Assembly (NCBI RefSeq): GCF_000374485.1
Contig: NZ_KB894496.1
Span: 124,001-188,000 of the forward strand
Reading direction: 5' to 3'
Source of the DNA: Algicola sagamiensis DSM 14643
GTDB lineage: Bacteria; Pseudomonadota; Gammaproteobacteria; Enterobacterales; Alteromonadaceae
Length of the DNA: 64,000 bases
The notes beneath the pieces were generated by a model, which had not been told where the DNA came from, searched no databases, and saw nothing but the letters and a program-made list of their open reading frames with translations. Shown here one piece after another: positions 46,915 through 55,012 of this stretch. Numbering within the stretch: position 1 is the first letter of the stretch; each line of letters opens with the position of its first letter. The position numbers and the translations under genes were made by a program.

Positions 46915-47342
46915 CTCGTTTTAGGACACCAATCTATGGTGTGAGATTATTTTTATCTTCTCTCCGTGTCTCTAATTTTATACAGATTTAATTTGAATAA
47001 AAGTGGGTTGATGTTTTCTTTAAGATTGAAGTAAACCATGGCGGGAGCTTACCTTTGCAATGATAGGGAATACGTCGATACGAATTGAAAATGAATCAGA
47101 GTTTGAGATTAATAATAAAGTGCTGCATTTAACATTATTTGAATATTTTCTACAACTTTGGTTATTAATTAACTCATCCTTAACTCAATGACTTCAATAT
47201 TGCAGTTAAATCGTGTATAAATGTGCTCTATCGCATTTGTGGGTCAGTGTAGTTCATTTTTTTGAACTGTCCCGGTATGCTTTTTTATGGGCAGTAAACT
47301 CCCGCGTTTTAGATAGAAGAATATGACGATTTAGGTGGAACC
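46915..47342. other. Intergenic region with candidate cold-shock leader
   Basis: About 430 bases between ctlX (minus) and the cold-shock gene (plus). It contains a candidate promoter at 47193-47221 and then a leader of about 110 bases with a hairpin (AGTTCA 47251-47256 with TGAACT 47263-47268). Upstream of about 47150 it is AT-rich with no other structure noticed. Confidence 0.5.
47193..47221 (+). promoter_or_regulatory. Candidate promoter of the cold-shock gene
   Basis: TTCAAT (47193-47198) and TATAAA (47216-47221) are 17 bases apart. The implied leader of over 100 bases before the GTG start is typical of CspA-type genes, whose 5' UTR folds as a thermosensor. Eye-based. Confidence 0.35.
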
Positions 47343-47567
47343 GTGTCAGAAAAGTTAACTGGAAAGATCAAGTTTTTTAATGCAGTCAAAGGATTTGGCT
47401 TTATTGAAATGGAAGATGGAACGAATGTTTTTGTACATCATGAAGACATTGTGATGGATGGATACAGAAACCTTCACAAGAATCAAATCGTTAAATTCGA
47501 GTTGATCGATCAAGGTAAAGGGCCGAAAGCTCAAAATGTCGATCCGCTTTACCAATTTGCGAACTAG
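47343..47567 (+). CDS. Cold-shock domain protein
   Basis: A 74-residue CspA-type protein: GKIKFFNAVKGFGFIEMEDG (RNP1 KGFGFI) and TNVFVHHEDIV (RNP2 VFVHH), then a strand ending GPKAQNVDPL. It is a single-stranded nucleic-acid binding protein. The start is a GTG at 47343 with AGGTGG at 47333-47338. Which of several Csp paralogues it is cannot be told. A hairpin (47606-47612 with 47622-47628) follows the gene. Confidence 0.9.
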   Translation: MSEKLTGKIKFFNAVKGFGFIEMEDGTNVFVHHEDIVMDGYRNLHKNQIVKFELIDQGKGPKAQNVDPLYQFAN

Positions 47568-47605
47568 CATGGATACATGATATTCCTGCTTGTTGAACAG
47601 GATTA

Positions 47606-47628
47606 GCGGTTGTACTTTGGGCAACCGC
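47606..47628 (+). terminator. Hairpin after the cold-shock gene
   Basis: GCGGTTG (47606-47612) is complementary to CAACCGC (47622-47628), 38 bases after the stop. No T-run follows, so the terminator call is weak. Confidence 0.4.
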
Positions 47629-47740
47629 ACCCATTCAAAATCAATATGTATCCTCAACCAATTTCTCCTCGGTAATTTCGTCTCAAAATTCTCTCATCCA
47701 TTGTTCTGAGCTTGTTTTCAAGGGTGAGATATGTAGAATA

Positions 47741-47759
47741 AATAATAATAATTCTCATT
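47741..47759 (+). promoter_or_regulatory. Fur box before the siderophore operon
   Basis: AATAATAATAATTCTCATT matches 17 of 19 positions of a vibrio-type Fur operator (AATGATAATAATTATCATT). It lies about 70 bases before the first gene of the operon, so repression by ferric-uptake regulator Fur in iron-rich conditions is expected. Confidence 0.75.
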
Positions 47760-47829
47760 CTTTGACGCATGTGTGTATGATCATCAGGGACATCAACCCA
47801 AAATTGTGATTGCAACGATGCTGTTTTAA

Positions 47830-48711
47830 ATGGAGTTTTCTTTGGATACTCAACAATTTACTCACCCAATTGCCGATGTGCCGCATACATCATTTAAAGC
47901 GCATCAACAGCAAGACTCCCTGATCCGTAACAAATCATGTATCTATCAGCTGAAACAAGTCGGCGTTTCTATTGGCGAGAAAGAAATATTATCTCCGGTT
48001 AATTTGTCGCTCCAACCAGGACGTGTTTACGGACTTGTAGGACACAATGGTTCTGGTAAATCAACATTATTAAAAGTACTTTCTCGCACAATCGCGCCAA
48101 CACAAGGTGAAGTTTCTCTGAAAGGGCAAGCCATCGAGACGTGGAAAAGCAGAGCATTTTCTCAGCAAGTTGCCTATTTACCACAATATTTACCCAGTGC
48201 GAATGGATTGACCGCACGTGAGTTACTCAGTATGAGCCGTTACGCCTGGCATGGTATGTTGGGACGAAAAAAAGCTTCTGATAAGCAAGCAATTGATCAT
48301 GCGATTGCATTAACGGGGGTTGCTGATTTACTGGAACGCCAAGTGGATACATTGTCTGGTGGTGAGCGCCAGCGTGTTTGGTTAACCACACTTGTCGCAC
48401 AACAAAGCGGTTGTTTACTTCTGGATGAGCCGACTTCAGCGCTTGATGTGGGCCATCAACTCGAAGTTCTGCAATTGATCCAGACATTGGGTCATGACCA
48501 TGGAAAATGCATCGTTATCATCATGCATGATATTAATATGGCTGCGCGATACTGTGATGAAATCATCGCTTTGCGAGAAGGCAAAATGCTGTTGCAAGCT
48601 GCTCCATCGGAAGTCATGCAACCGGATGTTTTACAGAAAATCTACGGCATCAATATGGCTGTCATGCATCCAGAAGATCATCCACCGATTAGCTTCGCGA
48701 AAAAATTGTAA
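47830..48711 (+). CDS. fhuC: Ferric-siderophore ABC transporter ATP-binding protein (FhuC-like)
   Basis: A 293-residue ATPase with Walker A GHNGSGKST, signature LSGGERQRV and Walker B LLLDEPTSALD. It powers uptake by the adjacent permease. The N-terminus extends about 35 residues beyond typical FhuC proteins. The ATG at 47830 has a poor ribosome-binding site; a TTG at 47842 with GGAG before it would give a shorter protein. The family is Fe3+-hydroxamate or other siderophore. Confidence 0.9.
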   Translation: MEFSLDTQQFTHPIADVPHTSFKAHQQQDSLIRNKSCIYQLKQVGVSIGEKEILSPVNLSLQPGRVYGLVGHNGSGKSTLLKVLSRTIAPTQGEVSLKGQAIETWKSRAFSQQVAYLPQYLPSANGLTARELLSMSRYAWHGMLGRKKASDKQAIDHAIALTGVADLLERQVDTLSGGERQRVWLTTLVAQQSGCLLLDEPTSALDVGHQLEVLQLIQTLGHDHGKCIVIIMHDINMAARYCDEIIALREGKMLLQAAPSEVMQPDVLQKIYGINMAVMHPEDHPPISFAKKL

Positions 48712-48725
48712 TCAGAGAGCCATCA

Positions 48726-49619
48726 ATGCGAGTTATCATTTTTTTATTGTTTTGGGCCTCCAGCCTAGCCTTTGAAGCACCTGCGAGCCAGGTCAAACCC
48801 AGTGCATATCCTCAGCGTGTCGTTTCCCTAGACTTTGCACTTGCCGCAACACTTGTTGAAATGGGGCTACCGCCAGTGGGGATTGCAGATAAACACGGTT
48901 ATGAACGATGGGCACAGGAGCCAGCATTACCAGATTCTGTTGTTGATCTCGGCTCTATGTATGAGCCAAATTTGGAGCTGCTTGAGTCGATTCAGCCAGA
49001 TCTGATCCTGATTACGCCATATCAGGTTCATATCAAACCTTTTTTAGAAAAAATTGCGCCCGTTGTTTCCATGACAACTTACCAAGTTGCTGGAGATGTC
49101 ATTGAAAAATCAGTGAAAAACACCCGTGAACTGGGCACTATTTTGGGGCGTGAAGCACAAGCAGAGGCTTTGATCACATCAACATATCAGGCAATGCAAG
49201 ATGCAAAGCAAGTAGTTGAAAAGTATGCATTTCCTTCGTTTCTCGTCATGCGTGTTCATGATAAACAACATGTTTGGGTCTATGGAGAAAATAGCCTTTT
49301 TCAGTCCGTGATGTCGCGGATCGGTTTGCAAAATGCTTGGACTCAAAAAACGAATACGTGGGGATTTTCTTCTCAAGGGCTGCCAGCTGTGACTCGAGCG
49401 AATCAAAACAAAGAGACCTTTGTTGTCTTTTTAGAGCCAATGCCAGATGAAGGTGTTCGCTCACTCAATGAGTCACCTTTATGGCGACTTCAGCCCTGGA
49501 TGCAAGAAAAACGATACATTACATTACCGCCAGTACTTCAGTATGGTGCTTTGCCAGCTGCCCGGCGACTCTCGCATGTATTTGTTGAAGCCCTTCAATC
49601 GAAGAAAGAGAAGATGTAA
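48726..49619 (+). CDS. fhuD: Siderophore-binding periplasmic protein (FhuD-like)
   Basis: A 297-residue class III binding protein with a signal peptide (to about residue 19) and RVVSLDFALAATLVEMGLPPVGIADKHGYE, DLGSMYEPNLELLESIQPDLILITPYQ. This matches FhuD/FepB-type siderophore receptors of the periplasm. It lies directly upstream of the permease gene, overlapping by one base as TAATG. The specific siderophore is uncertain, but the FhuB/FhuF neighbours suggest a hydroxamate such as ferrichrome. Confidence 0.88.
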   Translation: MRVIIFLLFWASSLAFEAPASQVKPSAYPQRVVSLDFALAATLVEMGLPPVGIADKHGYERWAQEPALPDSVVDLGSMYEPNLELLESIQPDLILITPYQVHIKPFLEKIAPVVSMTTYQVAGDVIEKSVKNTRELGTILGREAQAEALITSTYQAMQDAKQVVEKYAFPSFLVMRVHDKQHVWVYGENSLFQSVMSRIGLQNAWTQKTNTWGFSSQGLPAVTRANQNKETFVVFLEPMPDEGVRSLNESPLWRLQPWMQEKRYITLPPVLQYGALPAARRLSHVFVEALQSKKEKM

Positions 49620-51616
49620 TGCAAGCTTGCCCAAATTTGATTCAATCTGTTTCTGTAAAGACAATCATCAGCTTTTTTGGCTTGATCTTATTCACGTTTG
49701 GACTGTGTTACTTATCCTTTGCCAGAACACTTCCAAGTCTGTCACCCATTCAAAGCATGTGGTCTCCAGATACGGCTCAGATCCCACAATTACTCATTCA
49801 TTACAGTTGGCTACCAAGGCAGTTTGTTGCATTGATGGCTGGTGCTGGACTCGCCTTAGCTGGTGTGATCTTACAACAAGTTTTACGTAATCCACTGGCT
49901 GCGCCCTCCACGCTTGGTTTTTCTTCTGGTGCAATGATGGCTCTCACGCTCGCCACAATCCATGCGCCGTGGATGTTAAGCTTTGGCCGTGAATGGGTCG
50001 CGATGGCTGGTGCGCTTGGGACAGGGCTGATTATTTTGGCCCTTACGAAAAAACGAGGCTTTAGTCCGCTCACTGTGATCCTCGTTGGCATGTTTATGAC
50101 ACTCTACTGTAGTGCAGTAACTGCTGTACTCAATGTGATGGATCAAAAAGAGTTGTGGAGTGTCTTTTTGTGGGGAGGAGGGTCACTTGTTCAGCATGAC
50201 TGGCAGACATTCAAGCAAATGAGCCTTCCATTCTTACTGAGTGTTGTTGCAGCTATTGTATTCGTTCGGCCGCTATCACTCATTGGACTCAGTGATGAAA
50301 CAGCTGGCAGTGCGGGGCTGAATGTCAATCGAACCCGTATGATTGCCTTTCTCATTGCTATCTTTGTGACCGCTTCAATCGTGAGCCATGTTGGTGTGAT
50401 CACCTTTATCGGACTGGCGGCACCTGCTTTGCTGAGGATCGCAGGAATTCATCGATTTGGGCAACGCCTTATACTCGCACCCATCGTCGGAGCACTTCTA
50501 CTTTGGTTTGTAGATTTAGTCGTTCAAAACTTTGGAACATTTTCTGGGTATGCTGCTCCGACCGGTGCTGTGACCGGACTTTTTGGTGCACCGATTATGA
50601 TTTGGTTGCTACTCAGAACGAAGTCGATGTTTCAACCGAGTGTGGTTGATCATGGGTATGTGTTTCGGACGCAAAAACCCATGCTTGTCGCTTGGGTTTT
50701 CTTTGCAATTTTGGTGCTTCTGGTGGTTATTGGTCTCTTTTTGGGGAAAAGTCAGACAGGCTGGGTTTGGGGGGCGCAAGCGTTGGAATGGCGTTCTCCA
50801 AGGGTCATCGCAGCCTGGATGGCGGGTGCCCTGCTCGGTGCATCGGGTGTGATCATGCAAAGAATGTTGAGAAACCCGATGGCTTCACCCGAGCTACTCG
50901 GGGTGAATGCGGGCGCTTCAATTGGGATGGCGATTGCAATCCTCTCTGGACTTGGCGTGAGTATCGTTATCCAGCTTGGTTTTGCTGCGGTTGGCGCTTT
51001 TGGTGCGATGATGTTTGTCATCACGATCAGCCGTCGAAGTAACTATTCACCAGAAAAAGTGATTTTGGTTGGGGTTGCGCTTACATCGTTTGTTGAAGGG
51101 ATCACGTTGTTGATGTCTGCATCGGGTGATTCAAGAACCTTGCTATTGATGAGCTGGCTCACCGGGTCGACATTTCGAATTGATATGACGTTGGCATTGT
51201 TGTCCTCAGGTGCTGCGATTGTGTTGCTTGGTGCTGCTTTTGCTTGTACTCGAATGCAGCAAGCGGTTGAGCTTGGCCCTGCTTTTATTCGAAATGCGGG
51301 GCTGAACGAATCAAAAGCACGGCTCATTCTTCTCCTATTGGTTGCAGGCATGAGTGCGACAGCAACGATTGTGGTTGGTCCGCTGAGTTTTGTCAGTTTG
51401 ATGGCACCTCACATCGCACGAATGCTTGGTGTGATCCGAGTGCACCACCAATTGCTGGTTTCTGCACTGATTGGTGGTCTATTACTGGTTTTTGGTGATT
51501 GGGCAGGCAGAACCCTCTTTTATCCATGGCAGGTCACAGCCCCATTGTTTACCTGCCTTGTTGGCGGCCCGATGCTAATTTGGTTCCTGATGCGGAGAGA
51601 GCAACATGCTAGATAG
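49619..51616 (+). CDS. fhuB: Double-length Fe3+-siderophore permease FhuB
   Basis: A 665-residue FecCD-type permease containing two fused homologous halves, as in E. coli FhuB (660), each with about ten hydrophobic segments. The repeated motif LAGVILQQVLRNPLAAPSTLG in the first half has a counterpart GASGVIMQRMLRNPMASPE in the second. It forms the inner-membrane channel for the ferric siderophore, driven by the FhuC-like ATPase. The start overlaps the fhuD stop; the end overlaps the fhuF start by 11 bases. Confidence 0.93.
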   Translation: MQACPNLIQSVSVKTIISFFGLILFTFGLCYLSFARTLPSLSPIQSMWSPDTAQIPQLLIHYSWLPRQFVALMAGAGLALAGVILQQVLRNPLAAPSTLGFSSGAMMALTLATIHAPWMLSFGREWVAMAGALGTGLIILALTKKRGFSPLTVILVGMFMTLYCSAVTAVLNVMDQKELWSVFLWGGGSLVQHDWQTFKQMSLPFLLSVVAAIVFVRPLSLIGLSDETAGSAGLNVNRTRMIAFLIAIFVTASIVSHVGVITFIGLAAPALLRIAGIHRFGQRLILAPIVGALLLWFVDLVVQNFGTFSGYAAPTGAVTGLFGAPIMIWLLLRTKSMFQPSVVDHGYVFRTQKPMLVAWVFFAILVLLVVIGLFLGKSQTGWVWGAQALEWRSPRVIAAWMAGALLGASGVIMQRMLRNPMASPELLGVNAGASIGMAIAILSGLGVSIVIQLGFAAVGAFGAMMFVITISRRSNYSPEKVILVGVALTSFVEGITLLMSASGDSRTLLLMSWLTGSTFRIDMTLALLSSGAAIVLLGAAFACTRMQQAVELGPAFIRNAGLNESKARLILLLLVAGMSATATIVVGPLSFVSLMAPHIARMLGVIRVHHQLLVSALIGGLLLVFGDWAGRTLFYPWQVTAPLFTCLVGGPMLIWFLMRREQHAR

Positions 51617-52358
51617 TACCCTTCAGACACAACATACGCTTAATCAACGGCTCAAGCTGCTTTCTGAACAGTATGCACCTGAGTTATTGAGTTACTTTCA
51701 CTTTGCTGGAACGAAAAGCGCAGCGGATATTTCATTTCTATCCGCTGACTCTTGGAGTGAAAATGAGAGATTTGAGTCAATTATTCAGCTGTATGCTGAT
51801 TTCAGCCACTATGAAGATAGAAAACCACTGATTTCACTTTGGTCTCAGTGGTATTTTGGCTTGTTACTTCCACCTGTAATGGCGGTGATCCTGGCAACAG
51901 ATACAGCATTGAATCCTGATGCAGCATCATTTCCATTGGAAATTGGCGATGACAATGGTCGACCAAAAGGGTTTTTGTGCGACGATCAGTTTATAGATGT
52001 ATCCCATGTACCTCAGTCTCAGGAGCAAAAACTCTGTGACTTCATTCAATGGCATTTGATACCGGATGTGGAACGGTTGGTTGCATTGAGTCCTCTCAAT
52101 GCACGTTTTATTTGGAATAACATTGGATTTGTGCTGCATTGGTATCTTGGAGAAATGACGGAAAAAACGGGAAACCCGTCGTTTATTGCTCTACGCGGTT
52201 TATTCCAGCAAGCGCAGCTGCCCTGCGGCACAGAAAATCCACTCTACCGGACGGTTTTAGAGCGCCGAGGAGAACTCCAACGGCGCGGGTGCTGCCTCAG
52301 ATATGTGATCCCACATGTTGATTACTGTGATGGTTGCCCCAAATTACTGCCAAAGTAA
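51606..52358 (+). CDS. fhuF: Ferric-siderophore reductase (FhuF-like)
   Basis: A 250-residue cytoplasmic protein. The C-terminus holds the FhuF-type 2Fe-2S motif C-C-x10-C-x2-C, with Cys229, Cys230, Cys241 and Cys244. FhuF reduces cytoplasmic ferric hydroxamates to release iron. It starts inside the fhuB gene end (11-base overlap) and completes the uptake operon. An outer-membrane TonB-dependent receptor is not in this window. Confidence 0.9.
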   Translation: MLDSTLQTQHTLNQRLKLLSEQYAPELLSYFHFAGTKSAADISFLSADSWSENERFESIIQLYADFSHYEDRKPLISLWSQWYFGLLLPPVMAVILATDTALNPDAASFPLEIGDDNGRPKGFLCDDQFIDVSHVPQSQEQKLCDFIQWHLIPDVERLVALSPLNARFIWNNIGFVLHWYLGEMTEKTGNPSFIALRGLFQQAQLPCGTENPLYRTVLERRGELQRRGCCLRYVIPHVDYCDGCPKLLPK

Positions 52359-52393
52359 TCTTTGGAGAGCCAGTGTCTCGCTGATTTTTATAT

Positions 52394-53224
52394 TCAAGTC
52401 GGTTTTCTGGCAATCGTGATCTCACCTGGCAGTGCCATGGTCGATCGTGATTGCTCGAAGAGGATCCGGTTATTTCGAACTAATGTGATCGAATCACGTT
52501 GTGCTGATATGATTTGACGCAGTGCTGGTGGCTCATTTTGTCCGGGGAAGTAATTTTCTTTGACCGCATCAGAGCAAATTCGGTAGTCGAATCGCGATGC
52601 TGAGGAGATTTGTTCAAATCCAGTTTGTTCTAAAAGTCCATAAAATTCATGTCGCATCAAAAAATAGCGGTTCTTAACCGCATTCTCCATTCCAACAAGT
52701 TTGTCCTTGATCTTTGTAACACCTGCAAGCTCTTCTCTTTCTTGCTCGCAATCGAATAAAAAGCCGAGATTGATGAACTGACCACCAGGTCTTAAAAGTT
52801 GAAATAGATTATGATAAAGCTTGTTTTGCAGTGACAAGGGGATCTCATGATTTGCACTTTTTATAAAGATACAGTCAAATTGTTGCTCCGTAATCGAGGT
52901 CTCATGATCGTGTTCGAGTGTAAGAATATCACCACACACAACGGTACATTCTTCTGGACTCAACCAGGACTTTGCGATATCGGTTTGTGTCTTTGAAAGC
53001 TCAAACAGTGTGCTTTTGGGCTGAGAAATTCCATGAAGAGTACAATGATCGAGAAGTCGTCTGGTGAGGTTGCCATTTCCACCCATCACATCCAGTATAT
53101 TTTGGTTTTGACTGGGGTTGATGAATTGTATAAATTGCGTCAGTAAGTCGTCCGTAAATCCATTTATTTTATCCTGATTATAGTGACCGACAACGTCATA
53201 ATCTGCTTGAGGAATGTGAGTCAT
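52394..53224 (-). CDS. SAM-dependent class I methyltransferase
   Basis: A 276-residue protein with the cofactor motif ILDVMGGNGNLTRRLLDH at about residue 43, an acidic second-strand residue in STLFELSK, and CIFIKSANHEIPL for motif IV; motif I deviates from the usual D-x-G-x-G-x-G in having MGGNGN. The substrate is not recognised. It may act in antibiotic or cofactor biosynthesis or in tRNA or small molecule modification. It stands between the convergent fhuF and the adenosyltransferase gene on the same strand, 106 bases apart. Confidence 0.75.
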   Translation of the reverse strand: MTHIPQADYDVVGHYNQDKINGFTDDLLTQFIQFINPSQNQNILDVMGGNGNLTRRLLDHCTLHGISQPKSTLFELSKTQTDIAKSWLSPEECTVVCGDILTLEHDHETSITEQQFDCIFIKSANHEIPLSLQNKLYHNLFQLLRPGGQFINLGFLFDCEQEREELAGVTKIKDKLVGMENAVKNRYFLMRHEFYGLLEQTGFEQISSASRFDYRICSDAVKENYFPGQNEPPALRQIISAQRDSITLVRNNRILFEQSRSTMALPGEITIARKPT

Positions 53225-53330
53225 TTGTTGAAATAGCCGCTCTCAGTTAGGTTACCTTGAGCTGAAACTATCACGAACGTGATTTGAGCGACTATCGGAT
53301 GAAATCATGAAATTAGAGGAAAATGTACAC

Positions 53331-53864
53331 TTAAGGAACGGGAACCTCTTGAACATCGCGACTGGCATTGAGCCATCGAGCGAGTGCAAAGAAATAATCG
53401 GATAATCGATTTAAAAAGCGTAAATGATTGGTAGGAATATCATAATGATCTTGGATACCAACCATCATACGCTCAGCTTGTCGTGTTGTTGTTCTACACA
53501 GATGAGCGGTGCACGCAGCTTTTGTTCCTGATGGAAGAATAAAACTTGTTTGCGGCGGCAACTCAGCATAAAAGTGGTCAATTGCTTGCTCAAGTTGTTC
53601 TGTTTGCGAATCATCAAGAACCTTTTGCGCAGAGATCCCATAGCCAAGCTGGAATAGGTTCTGTTGGATCTGTTGTAGTGCAGGGGTGAGCTTTGATATT
53701 TGCTCATCCCCAGTGAGTTCACAGCATAAAAGGCCAACGAGTGCATTGAGTTGATCAAGTGTGCCATATAGCGCTAGCTCAACACTATCCTTTCGCACAC
53801 GAGTCGTTTTGTCAGCATAAATTTGTGTCATTCCCTGATCGCCAGTCTTGGTATAGATTTTCAT
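53331..53864 (-). CDS. PduO-type cob(I)alamin adenosyltransferase
   Basis: A 177-residue ATP:cob(I)alamin adenosyltransferase: the N-terminal KIYTKTGDQGMTQIYADKT motif binds ATP, and RTTTRQAERMM with FLNRLSDYFFALARWLN is the conserved C-terminal active-site helix. It makes adenosylcobalamin from reduced corrinoid. The start has AAGGA upstream. It is not linked here to B12-dependent pathway genes. Confidence 0.93.
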   Translation of the reverse strand: MKIYTKTGDQGMTQIYADKTTRVRKDSVELALYGTLDQLNALVGLLCCELTGDEQISKLTPALQQIQQNLFQLGYGISAQKVLDDSQTEQLEQAIDHFYAELPPQTSFILPSGTKAACTAHLCRTTTRQAERMMVGIQDHYDIPTNHLRFLNRLSDYFFALARWLNASRDVQEVPVP

Positions 53865-53890
53865 TTGCTTATGTTCCTTAATCAGTCGAC

Positions 53891-55012
53891 TTAATGATTA
53901 AAACGTCTCAATTGTAAAATCATTCCCATCTTTGGGTGATCAAAATAATGGATCTCTTTTGTGATCACACGACGAAACTGGCTGAAGCGAATTTTCTTTA
54001 ATGCCTTCGTATGCTTCGTCACTTCTTGTTGTGAAAGCTCTCCCTCCGTTAAGACCAGCGTTGGGATCTTCTCTTGTACACTCAATTCTTCTTCTTCTCG
54101 CAGGTCAAATCCAGCATTGACGTAGAGATAGTGGCTTAAATGAATACGAATATAGCCATCCATTTCCCATAGTGAATCTGTGATGATCGGTGGGCTGGAT
54201 TCAACATGATTTTCTAGGGGGAGCGGCAGTTTAACAGGCTGATTTTGATCCAGTAATGCCAGCTGATGCTTGAGTAGGTACTGCCAGGTGGACTGATTGA
54301 CACTCGTTTCGTAGTCGTCTTCATTGACTGAAGCGGCTTCTTGCATGTTGCGTGACTGACCATTGACATAGTAATCATTGGCGAAATTTTTACCTGCAAA
54401 CAAATGTATTGCTCTGGTTTCTCTTCTCGGTACGCCTTTGAAGCGCCACCCGACATGCAACATCGGATGAATATCTTTTCGCCATTGGAGCTTTTTATAA
54501 ATACCACCAAGCCTGAGTTGAGATTGATTCAGCAAATAAGTTTCTTTTTGATCACTTCTGGCAGGTGCGTTAATTCGCTTAGGAACTTGATTCAACTGTA
54601 ATATTCGTTGTGAAGGGGTATTGCTTTCCAACCACTCGTTAATATCGTCGACAGATTCAGGTGCCGGGCAAGGGGAAGTGGTTTGCGAAGTATCTGATTG
54701 TTCATCAAGGGGTTCGGAGAGGTTTCCGACACTCGTTTGCGTTTCACTTTTTGCCTGTGCCTGTTTTGCTGTGTTCGCATCTGTTGGAAAGCAATCTTGT
54801 CCTTGTACAAAAGGTGTTACTTCGGGTTGAAGGAACTTCCTTAGGTTTTCATGCGCATTTGGATAGTCCAAATCAGACAGGTTTTGTGGAAAAGTCTCAC
54901 CTTGTACGTCATCGTAGGTGCGTTTAAATAAAATGACTTCTGCTTCAAACCAGCGCTCAGCTTGGGCAAGAAGCGGTATACAGCAAATCAGTGTTACAAA
55001 TAGTTTTTTCAT
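53891..55012 (-). CDS. csiV: CsiV-like periplasmic protein
   Basis: A 373-residue protein with signal peptide (to AQA at about residue 18) and the family-typical start RWFEAEVILFKRTYDD and end (FRRVITKEIHYFDHPKMGMILQLRRF). A central Gln/Ser/Thr-rich spacer contains several cysteines (DCFP, SPCPAP). In Vibrio cholerae CsiV binds peptidoglycan and supports PBP1A-dependent wall synthesis. Its stop is 12 bases from the neighbour and its start overlaps the mfd stop by four bases (ATGA), as in vibrios where csiV sits beside mfd. Confidence 0.85.
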   Translation of the reverse strand: MKKLFVTLICCIPLLAQAERWFEAEVILFKRTYDDVQGETFPQNLSDLDYPNAHENLRKFLQPEVTPFVQGQDCFPTDANTAKQAQAKSETQTSVGNLSEPLDEQSDTSQTTSPCPAPESVDDINEWLESNTPSQRILQLNQVPKRINAPARSDQKETYLLNQSQLRLGGIYKKLQWRKDIHPMLHVGWRFKGVPRRETRAIHLFAGKNFANDYYVNGQSRNMQEAASVNEDDYETSVNQSTWQYLLKHQLALLDQNQPVKLPLPLENHVESSPPIITDSLWEMDGYIRIHLSHYLYVNAGFDLREEEELSVQEKIPTLVLTEGELSQQEVTKHTKALKKIRFSQFRRVITKEIHYFDHPKMGMILQLRRFNH

